Program-made: the position numbers and the translations under genes | Shown: positions 38,201 through 50,200 of the stretch, in pieces | Position numbering within the stretch: the first letter of the stretch is position 1 | How the letters are laid out: each line of letters starts with the position of its first letter | Assembly (NCBI RefSeq): GCF_000764305.2 | Contig: NW_025935716.1 | Span: 124,001 to 188,000, forward strand | Source: Hyalella azteca | Lineage: Eukaryota; Arthropoda; Malacostraca; Amphipoda; Hyalellidae | DNA length: 64,000 nt | Reading direction: 5' to 3' | Notes under the pieces: model-generated | Databases searched by the model: none | Seen by the model: the letters and a program-made list of their open reading frames with translations, nothing else | Told to the model about the DNA's origin: nothing

Positions 38201-41200
38201 GATGTCTGGCCGTAACGGTTTTCGGCCATGCAGCGCCATGTGCCCTCATCAGCAGGGATCAATGGGTTCACGTCCAGGCCGAAGAAGTTGCCTTCGTGCA
38301 GAAGCTTGTTCCTGTTGTCCTCAAATACCTCTCGCTCGTTGTGGTACCAATACACCTGTAAATAAGACCGGTACTACTCACCTGTCCAAAGTGTTCATAC
38401 ATGGGTACCTTCGTATCTGATGATCTTCACATCATTGTACCTTCGTACTTTCACATCTGATCCGTATGCTTACGGACATGTGTGTAATCCCAAAGACTCT
38501 GAGGACGGAAAAGAACTGCGCATTGATGCATATAAATAGCTCCTGTACTCCTATGTACCTAACAAGCAATTATATACTCTAGTGCATCTGAATTGTGTCC
38601 TACGTATCTGTACAAACAATTAATACGGTTGCATGTGCATCGAACTAACGTCCGCATGTACAACATGACAATGTAGTACATATTCATACCTGCTACAGCA
38701 TTTGAGTGCACACACACTCAAAACCATGCTTAACTGTATCACTTATACACGATATGATAAAGCTATTAGACTAAGAACCCGCAACACTGGCGACCTTGCC
38801 GTCAATCAGAAACTTATCGTCTATGTCGCTACCAACATCCCATTCCGTATACTTAGTTTTATGACGTATCAATTTCTTTATGATATACTCGTCAACAACG
38901 ACTAACTAGTTGCCTCATGACGTATCCTCGTCAACTACGAAGTGCTTGTAACCCCTTAAAGTTCACGTCAATTTACGTCGTAACATCAACCCACCACGCC
39001 TGTGTCAACTATTCAGTGCATATCGGATGCACACGTCGTCGCACCTCCAACCTCTAACACAGCTACATTATGTCGTACCTGCCATCCTTGCTATCTCAAC
39101 ATTTTTCTCCACTCATAACGCGCTCTGGTCTCATGACCTGCCCCAGCATCCAATGTTAACCCCGCAACCTAGTTTTTCGCAGACCCCCCACTCCCTCTGG
39201 AAAGTAGCGCACCTTGACGTCCCTGGCGAAGTGAAGCTCCACGAGGAACCTGACGCGAGTGCCGACCTTCGCGGAGAGCGCCGTGAGCGCCCGCGCAAAG
39301 GAAGGGGCCTCCCTGGCGTAGCGGTGGAGCTCTTCCATCGCCACCACGCGCAGAGCAACGCTAGCCGTGCTCTGTAGGATGAATAATGCGGATGATGATG
39401 CGGTAATAGGGGAGAAATGAGAGAGATTTTAATAGTATGTGCAATGCATGCGCTGTGATATTCTTTTACATAATAATTACTTTCACGATCTTTATCAGGG
39501 TAATAATTTGAGATTTAAAGTAACAACAAATAGAGGCGAATAAATCAGGTTCCGAGGTCAAGCAATGAAGGCCTTCTTCATCACAGCATTGAACCTAAAT
39601 TTGACATGTCTCTTCGATTGACTTGCTCGGGCATCCTATCTTCAATTTAATGTATAAATTGTGTTAAAATATTTAGCATCTTGTAGACATTTTGTTCGCC
39701 GAAGTCAACCCACAATCAAGAATCATGCCTCTATACACCTCAATGAAATTGTAGCTGCCACTCACCTTAGAGCCGTCAGGTGAGGTGACGCTCGCCGTGT
39801 ATGTGCCACTCACCCTAGAGCCGTCAGGTGAAGTGACACTCACCTTAGAGCCGTCAGGTGAGGTGACGCTCGCCGTGTAGGTGCCACTCACCCTAGAGCC
39901 ATCAGGCGAAGTGACACTCACCCTAGAGCCGTCAGGTGAGGTGACGCTCGCCGTGTAGGTGCCACTCACCCTAGAGCCATCAGGCGAAGTGACACTCACC
40001 CTAGAGCCGTCAGGTGAGATGACACTCGCCGTGTAGGTGCCAGAGTCGTGCTGGGAGCAGCAGTGCACAACGAGTTGCGCTTCCGTCGCTCCTACCGTTG
40101 CCGTGTATCGTTCGCTCGTCACAAGCTCCCGACCGCCCTTGTGCCTGCGCGTTATACATCTTTCCAATTTCGGACTGTACCAGTCAAGTTCATGCTCGTT
40201 GCTGCCATGTGACACCTAGTTTATGGTCATTGTTGCCAAGTGTCACCAAGTTCATGTTCGTTGTTGCCAAGCGGCAACTAGTTTATGGTCATTGTTGCCA
40301 AGTGTCTCCAAGTTTATGTTCGTTGTTGCCAAGTGACAACTAGTTTATGGTCATTACGTATTGACAAATGACACCAATTTCATGCTCGTTGTTGCCAAGT
40401 GGCACCAAGTTTATGGTCATTGTTGCCAAGTGGCACAAAGTTCATGCTCGTTGCCGCCAAGTGGCACCAAGTTCATGGTCGTTTATGCCAAGTGGCACCA
40501 AGTTCATGGTCGTTGTTTCCAAGTTAATGCAAGTTGTAAAAACTTAACAGGCGATCAAGAGCGTACAAGAGACTCCAGGTCAGTCTTGCAGGAAACACGT
40601 CCACTGCGCGTTCATTTCGGACAAATTCTCGCGGGAGCCGTTTCTTCTGCACTTCCTGTCGTTCTTGCGAACTAATCTGTCATTGCCGGAAATTTTTACA
40701 AAATTTGCCGTAGGCAAATTTCGGTCTGGAACTGCTAACAGAATATCAAGTAATAATTGGTCCAGAAGCGTCATTGAAAAATCTTATACTCCGAGGGTAA
40801 GAAGAATTTCAGTGACTACATTATCGATATTTAGTTCCAAATAATTGGAATAAATATAAACATTCATCGATGCTATTCAAAAGTTCTGGTCATGCTACTT
40901 ATAATAATTGCTCCTGCACGCTGTGATAGCTAAATGCCAAAAAACTGCTCCATCTTTCAATAAATGGTTGCACTAGGAAACACTAGAAGTAACTTCCATT
41001 ATAATTACGAAATATATACTCGCAGATTTTAAAATAATATACTAAAATTCGTTTTCTGCTTTACGAACGGGATAAAGATGCAACATTTAATTTTTTAGTT
41101 ATTTTATCTCTTCCGATTGGAACGCGATACTTTTCTCCACAGAAAATTCAATTCCGCTTGTTTCGTTTTGAAAAGTTTTTTCAATACTAAAGGTTAAATA

Positions 41201-44200
41201 AAGTTTTTATTCTTGAGACTGCTTCTCTTTCAAATCTCTAATTCCGAACATGATATTTTAAATACCTTCTGGTTAGAAGTTATCCAACCACTGTAAAGTT
41301 TACACAATACTAATGAAGCCATTGAGTCAAATTGAATCACGTATTACAACATGCATTTAGAGATTTGCATGTCAGTGGACCAGAGGCTTCAATACTTTGC
41401 TTCAGTAAAGAGAATGACGTTGCACTGCGAGCCTCACGGTCAGTTGGTGGCAACCCACGAGGCGGGGAAGACTAGGCTTTGGCAGTGAGCCAAATGAGGA
41501 GCGCAGGTGTAGCTGGTGCGAATCATAATTCAATAGTCGGTGCAGTGGAGTAGCTGGTGCATTGAGGTATAGAGGACCAGCTGTCTTAGAATGATAGAGT
41601 GCAATCTACAGTGCAGAGAAATGGATAGCCAGCTGGAGCCAAGAGAATAGATGCTGCTGGTGCAGAATGATTAAGTGGCAGGTAGAGCAGAGAGCTGGTG
41701 CTATTATTCTCAATTGAATATACATTTGGCATGTGGACCTAATGCGCACGCCGCTGTCCCATCACATACACGGTCCTGCTGTTCAAGTATAATAACTGCA
41801 AACGTTCCTATCGCAATTAATCGATGAAATTGATGAATGGGTCCATTTACCACAAATTTAATTCTTAAACTAGCCCTGGTAAGACAAAGTTCGTTCAAAG
41901 TTCCATTTTTTCTAACACATATTGAAACACTTGATACCTTTTCAGACACCCTATGCCTTAACTGATCACAGCCTCACACCCACCTCATCCCAGTTACCTG
42001 CATCCACCATGTGAAGGCGGTGGGCCCCCTCATCACACCCCACCCTCCACCCTCCACCCACCATGTGAGGGTGTAGGACCCATCTCACCCCTCCTCTTCC
42101 CCCACCCTCCACCCACCATGTGAGGGTGTAGGACCCACCTCACCCCACACCATGTGAGGGCGGTGGGCGCAGCCCCCCCGAGGGTGACCACTAGGACGGC
42201 GTCCGAGCCCCCGGCGACGGTGACGGCCGCCATGCGCGCTGCGACGTCGGCCCCTGAGAACGGTCACGGCAGACGTCACTAGGCGTACTGTACATGCTAT
42301 TATTTGTTATTAATAATTCATGATTATTTAGTACTGTTGATGGTCACGGCAGACGTCACTAGGCGCACCTTACATGTTATTAAACGTAATTAATAATTCA
42401 TGATTATTTAGACCTGTTGACGGTCACGGCAGACGTCACTAGGCGTACTGTACATGTTATTATTTGTTATTAATAATTCATGATGATTTAGTACTGTTGA
42501 CGGTCGCGGAAGACGTCACTATATAGGCGTACTGTACATGCTATTAAATGTAATTAATAATACATGATGGTTTGGACAAACGGTCATTCGGTGATTGAGA
42601 TACCTCATAGGAACATAAATATATATTAATGCTGGAAAAAATTGGAGTTTGCAAGTAACGGTGAGAGAAATGCAACCCTGAAAATCCCGTTCTTTCAAGC
42701 ACGTTTCCTGGTCAATTGATCAAATTTTGGGTGGGGGATAAATGACTGAAAAAATTCGTTTAACTTAAGAGTTTCGAGAATCGAGCGTCTCTTTTATAAT
42801 CTGCGCTTCCCTGCTAAGTCACGAGATATTAGTCACCAGGCTGGTCTTCGGCAATCGCGCAATGTCGGTTTCACAATTGCGTAAAATGATTCAATATAAT
42901 AAAGCACTCAAACATAAATTTTCTTTGCATGTAACATTATTTTCCGATATAGTAAATATCACAATGGAAACTCGTGTTTCAGTTATTTTTCATTGTTCTG
43001 AAAAATTTACCGAAGAAAACATGACACAAATATTCTGGGAAAAGTTTAGGAAAGACAATCTATGAGATGCTTGCAGTTACGAAAGCATAACAGTTGAATC
43101 AATATACGCTCTTTCATAATCCTGGATAAATTCACAACGTAACAAAGTGTTTGCCCATTTTAAGGCCCCGTGTGGCTAGTTGAAAAGATCAGGGAGCTCA
43201 TTGCACCTCATGAAAATTTCAATACGATCTATCAAGAGCTTAATTACGTCACAAATTAGGTTAGTAACGCTACGGCAATAACCTAAAGAACGAACAGAGG
43301 TGCTGAAGAAAAGACCAAAGTAAGCCAGAACGGAAGACTATTAATAGAAGGCAAGAAGAAAGGGTGCACAATTAGGTTAGCAACGCTACAGCCTGAACCT
43401 AAAAGACGAACGGAGATGGTGATGAAGAAACCAAAGTAAGCCTTTAGAGAAGGCCGTAAATGGCAGGCAAGAAGAAAGAGTGCAACAGAATGAAAGAACG
43501 GAGCATGATAGTAACATATGTTACGACAGCGAAACGGGAGAGGTGCAACACAGGACAGGAAAAATACCCGATATAAGAATGGCAAGAATAGCAACCAACA
43601 GAGGCAACTCAACAGAGTAGAATGTAGACTAAAAAAATGCTGCAAACAGCTGGAAAGCAGAAACAGTGAAACATATAGTAGGAGAGAAACACCATCAATG
43701 CAGAAGCCGATAGTAACAGGAAATGGCCAATACGATGAAAAAATGGAAATGGCCAATACGATGAAAAATATGAAATTGTCAGTTGTAATCGATGTGAAAC
43801 AACATTCCTGATATAATCAGGAGGGAAAGAACATGCTAGTAATTCCAATAATAACAGGCAAACAGGAATGAAGCAGCAATGTGAAGGGAGAGAACATGTT
43901 AGTAATTCCAATAATAACAGACAAACAGGGCGGTACAACAGCAGGCAAGACAGGCCGTCTAATTATAGGCGCTGCGTGAGCTGGCACAGCCTCGCCACGG
44001 CGCGTCACGAGCCTCCTCGTTCATCGCAAAATTAAAGGCGTACCATGAACGTCAATGCGATAATATTCGTCTTTAATTATATTAGTGTTGCGGGGGCCTT
44101 CATTATAATATTATGCACCTATAATTTAGTTATGTTGCCAGTGCCTCCAACATAATTTTCGTCTTTAATTATATTAGTGTTGCGGGGGCCTTCAGTATAA

Positions 44201-47200
44201 TAATAGGCGCCTTTAATTTAGTTATGATGCGAGTGCCTTCAACATAATATGAGGTGCCTTCAATTAAATTAGTAATGCCGGAGCCTTAAATATAATATTA
44301 TGTGCCCTTACAGTGATGCCGGAGCCTTCAATGTAATATTCTGAGCCCTTGCAGTGAGGCTGGCGCCTTCAATGTATTATGATGAACCTTAAATAATAGT
44401 TATGATACAGGTGCCTTCAAACTAACATATTATGCCACACTAATTACAGTAGTGAATTAAATAATTTTACATTACATACATTATGCGCCTTTATTTCTTT
44501 AATTAAAGAACTGTTGCATATGCCTTCAATTTAATAGAGTGCACTTGGATCTATCGCAGTGCACGCGGAGTCTGTACGACCGCTCGTAAAATTAATTCCC
44601 TGCTTTATTTACTCGCTACTTTTTCCATTTAATATATGATATTTCATATAATTTCGGATAATTTTATGATATCTTGTAAAAAGACATATACTGTATATGC
44701 GAGTATATATAAAGAAACTGTCGGTTTCTCTTCGAACGTAAAAAATGGCTCTCAGCACATCAACTGCTAATTTTAATCTATAAATTCTTTACGACTTTAC
44801 TTCCAGAGTGGCTGAATGAACAGAATTTTTCCAATTATTTACAAATTATTTTAAATTACCACTCCTCTAAACATCTAACTGAACGATCGGAGTGAAATAT
44901 ATATTTATATAAATATATATTTAAATATTTGATTGATTTCAGATGCCTGCTAAAATTATATCTATAAACTATAAATGTTCCTCCACAGTAGTTACAAGTT
45001 ATTTCTTAGCCTGCCGTATAACAGCCATGAGAAGGCCGTTAATTAATAAAATTGAACTATTTGGATAACGAAAACACACTTTGCGACTACTCTACAAGTT
45101 GATTATGAATGTTTGAAATAATTTACCTAAATTGAAGAAACAATTCATCCCGCCGTTTCCGTAAAAAGTATGAAAAATGTAAAACCCTGCAATGGAATGA
45201 AAGCTAATCTTAATTTAATTTACTATTTACTAAAATATGTATAGAAATATGTCTCTGCTTCTGAAAATCTAATGATTCAACGTGATCTTGTTGACACTTT
45301 GCAGTAGTTCGAGCACAATGAACTAATACACACTAGATTACCTAGCGTGTATTGCTGCACGCAGTGCAGTGCAGTGGAGGTTATCTAGCGTGTATTGCTG
45401 CACGCAGTGCAGTGCAGTGGAGGTTGTCTAGCGCGTATTGCAGCACGCAGTACAGTGCAGTGGAGGTTGTCTAGCGCGTATTGCAGCACGCAGTACAGTG
45501 CAGTGGAGGTCGTCTAGCGCGTATTGCTGCACGCAGTACAGTGCAGTGGAGGTTGTCTAGCGCGTATTGCAGCACGCAGTACAGTGCAGTGGAGGTAGTC
45601 TAGCGTGTTTTGCTGCACGCAGTACAGTGCAGTGGAGGTAGTCTAGCGCGTATTGCAGCACGCAGTACAGTGCAGTGGAGGTTGTCTAGCGTGTATTGCA
45701 GCACGCAGTACAGTGCAGTGGAGGTAGTCTAGCGTGTTTTGCTGCACGCAGTGCAGTGCAGTGGAGGTTGTCTCGCGCGTATTGCAGCACGCAGTACAGT
45801 GCAGTGGAGGTAGTCTAGCGCGTATTGCAGCACGCAGTACAGTGCAGTGGAGGTTGTCTAGCGTGTATTGTCACATGCAGCATAGTTTCTAAAATTTTTT
45901 CACCCAGCATTAACATTCTCATCTTATCCAAACAGCATTAGTTCAAAAAGATGGAGAAACCCGATGTGCGCAAGCATCGGGTTGCTAATAATAATCAAAA
46001 AGAATAATTACAGTTAACGTGCCGATTACAGTAACATATTACTGCAAATATATAATAATAATATTCCAATGCTAAGTCAAAAGAAACAATAATTTATATT
46101 TAAATCGTATATGATGTAACCTCGTCGTCAAATATAATAATGTTATTGACGAGCCCTTATCCCACAGCGAAGTAACGCAAGATATTGCGCTCAGTTCTTC
46201 GCTTCTCCTTCGATGAGAGCTAACATTAATGGGCCAGACCACCAAACAGCTGCTCGATATCCCCGACGTCTATAAACAATTGATCGTGAAATTCAATTTT
46301 GGAGTTGGTCTAGTTTTCTGTCGTTTGAATATCCGGCCGTGAATATATCTTTCATCAAAGCAGGAATAATATCGAGCCTTGAATTTTATTTCATGTTGAA
46401 GCAAATTTTCAAATACGGGGACGCGAAATTTGTACCAAGACAAACGAATTGTTTGGGAATTGCCTCGGTTTCCAGTGCGGTAACGAATGGTAGAATGCAC
46501 ATGACATTTTTCCAGTTTAGGCCAAACCTTGTCATCATGGTAACACAGTGGCTTTATCAGATTAATCGAAACGTATCAGTTTTAAATTATTCGGATGATA
46601 TTTTCGTATTATATGTACATTAGTGGAGACACAGGCTAGGTGAATTTAATAGGTTTCTCAATAAATGTGGGTGATAAAATTAAGCAAGTTAACCCCGCGA
46701 ACTAATCAATGCAGGAATTAACAGTAATCAGGTTTAATAATTAGGATCACGACCGCAGCGCTGAAATGCCTGGCATCATCTCAATAAATTATATTTTCGA
46801 GTGAATAGTATACCGATTATACATGCAGCCAATCGATAAAATGATCATTGATTAAATATGACTTGCTAATTAATTTATTTTCTTATAACAATTAACTATT
46901 TAGTTAATTTCTAGGAATGACTATTAATTCTATACGTTGCATGATTATGAAGTTGAAACTTTGCATGCATCCAAATAAATGGACAATTTCGGGTCAAGCG
47001 GCAGCCATGTTCAAGTTCACATCTACATAAGCCTTTAATTGGGCTAGCACTTCGACAACATTTTGATTTCCGTTATTTGGATTTCAATTTCCAAACTTAC
47101 CTCTTTAACTTCAATTCTGGATATTCAATCCATAGAGATCACTAATGTTGGAACTCGCTTCATCCCGTAAACTGTCTACTGACGGCAACACACTGATTTA

Positions 47201-50200
47201 ACACTTAGGATGTATTTTTCATTCAACTATCGGCTTCGCAATGCACCGCACTTATTTTCATTATATAAAAGATGGTCTCATGTAGCAACTTTGCGTTCTC
47301 ACATGATTTCAACAATAAAACATTTAAACCAATTGACGAAAGGTCATTTTCTGGAACCATGTTTATTATTAGGTAAGGACCGAATCATGTTTTCTGTCCG
47401 GAATAAGGCTTACTTAAAACCGAAAGTCGTGGGTGTCTTAAAACTTCTCGTAGTGCTTCTTCGCATGGGTCAACATGGATAAAATTGTCCGTCTGGTCAG
47501 CAGGGAAAACAAGAGATTGCGTTCGAAGATTTATGGTAACTGGCTGTGAATAATTAACAAATATTGAATTTTTTGTTCGTGTTCTTGAAGAATATTCGAT
47601 TTCAGTTCTGTTTGTAACCACTCAAAGATTTATTTCGTCGGATGGATGATCCAATCACCGAATTATAAGAGCACCACGAACAGTTCTGCTTTAACCAACA
47701 GCAGCAGTCAGTTACATGACAGGTGAATTGGATCGATACGTTAATTGTTTACTATCAACTCACACCCTTTCGCTTCGTCTTAAATACAAATAAAAATCAA
47801 GAAATCCATCTATATGAAGGGAAACTTTGTCGCTTTCGTTCGGTTCTAATATACTACCAGTAAAATGCTAGTGGAATTAACGATTGTCCACAGAATATCG
47901 GTGGTCGCTCAAGGGTCAATCGGATCGTTGGTTCCTGATGATCATACTACTCAAAACTAATTTTTTTCTTAAGACGTTACACGTTCTCCGAATATCGAAA
48001 CGTTCTCCAACGCCCTCATGTGCGTGCGCGCAACCGTTGGTGGGGTTTTTCTTCAATTATGGAGTATTTACCGTATTATTATGAATATGAATACGAAATC
48101 GGACAGCCGACGCACAGCAGCGCCGGGGCTTGGCAAGCGCACCTCGCTCGAACTGAGGCGCTTCAGAGTCGCATACCGCACGCATCTTCTGCTCAGTTTT
48201 GCTCAGTGCGCGCGCAAGTGAGCAGCCTCGCCAATACACCAATTATACACGGCACCCACTTGCTTACAATGCCTTGCAAACTGTTGACTTTGCCGCATGG
48301 GTGTGCGCCGTGCAGCTGCAGACCTTCAGCTGAGTTTGTGTCAGGTGTACACGCGTGTCAGATGACGGCGGTGCCAACTATTGCTTTTTACCTTAAACCT
48401 ACATAAAAAAAATTAGTTCTATTCCTTCTCGATCTTCTTTAAATAATTTCTATGCTACGTTTATTAAACGTTTGTACATTTTTCATTGGTTAGTTGATTT
48501 TTAATTTCGCAGCATTTATACGTTGGTAAGTCATGAGGCATTGTTACATCTACGAGTGCTTCAATTATCTGCCCCGTAAGTCTTTTCTAATGAGCACGGT
48601 GACCTGAGAACATCTTAAGTTCTTAACTTAATAATAATGATCGAAATTGCCCAGCTTTTTTCGATCGGAAATATACTGATTAAAAAAATTTGTGTTCCTG
48701 AAATGAATAAGCAAGCGAAAAGCATTTGATTCCTAAACGCATTGTTCAACCAAAAAAATTATTTACAGACTTGATTCGTAACATAAATTTTGGCATATAG
48801 CGGACTTGGGAACAAGCTGTTGTTTAATTTTAGATAAATTTTGAGTTTAGAGTAGCTGTGATATTAACTGTGATTTCTTTGATAAATAGCTGCATGGGCA
48901 AATTAATTGAGATTTAAAATCCCTGTCTCATGTAATTATTTCAGGCAATAAATTTACCCACACAAAATCCAGTCCCTAAACATCAATTAATCTCTTTATA
49001 TACGAAGAAATTTAGAAGAACTGCCTGAATTCCGAGTGCATTGATCGACAATTCTTGAACATGGATAAATTGCCCTTCAATTGTAATAATTAATCACATT
49101 TAAAGAGGAACGGATGAAACAAAAATAAAGAGTTAAATGAGTAATAAATTATCAGGGGCCACAGTTTCAAAACTCGCTAAGTGAACGTAAGTACTTACGC
49201 TCTATTTTCTTGTCTGTGATTGATGGATTTTGCATGAAAGGCCGTCAATGATTGACAGATGAACTTACGATCTCTTAACTTTTTTAGGGTACGCACACAG
49301 TGGAAGCAGGTTTGCCCGCGCGGGCAACCTGCTCCAACCTGCCACAAGAATGAACATAGAATAATAATGTAAGTGTTCACAGTGAAAACCTGTAAGAATA
49401 GGCTTCTGTATTCTATGGTTTCAGGCGCCAGCCTGAGCAGGTAACCAGCACGCAGGCAACCTGCTTTCACTGTGTGCGTACCCTTAAAGTATAGGCCCTG
49501 GTACTGACGTTGAGGCGAGGGTGCGTTCGATTGCGTGCGGGCGACGTCGTCAGCGGCACAGGCAGCGTCGAGCGAAGACGTGGAGCCGCCGAGGCGTCTC
49601 TTGCGCGGCGGTGCGACCATTGACGAGCCTTCCTCAGCTACGGCCTCAGTGCCTGCGCCGGCTGCGGGGCAAACGTGAGAGATGCAGGTGAGACTGTGCC
49701 ATTAGGCCGGGCACTAAAGGCAGTCTCTTACAGGCACTAAAGACAGTGCCTTGTAAAAAAGCCTTTATCAGCGTTGTAACGGGGCAAACGTGAGAGATGC
49801 AGGCGAGACTGTGCTATAAGGGAGGGGCACTAAAGGCAGTCTCTTACAGGCACTAAAGACAGTGCCTATAAAAAGTCTTTATCAGCGTTGCAACGGCTCT
49901 TATGAATGTGTTATTCGGACGAAACACGGCAATACGAGTCAGATTTTCAGACATTTATTACTTTTTCTTTAATAAACTGAACTCCCTTGCCCAGCTTCGA
50001 ATTATATTCAGAAAATCTTAATAGCGCTCAAGTTCATCGTGGGTGGTTTTTCCTGCGAGAGCTTACACTTGCAAGTAAACATCATATACGTACTCGCGTA
50101 CTCACTTCATCATACAATAAAAAGGTTGGACTACAAAAGTCAAGAAATTAACATGACAGAAATAAAAACGGGTCAATTTTCGAAATAACAAAATTTTAGT

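Noticed and set aside
45345..45875. CRISPR-like array
   Set aside because: Units are contiguous with no unique spacers, and the DNA is eukaryotic.
48020..48406. 128-codon plus-strand frame in the GC-rich patch
   Set aside because: No domain, splice or start context; arises from the GC-rich composition.
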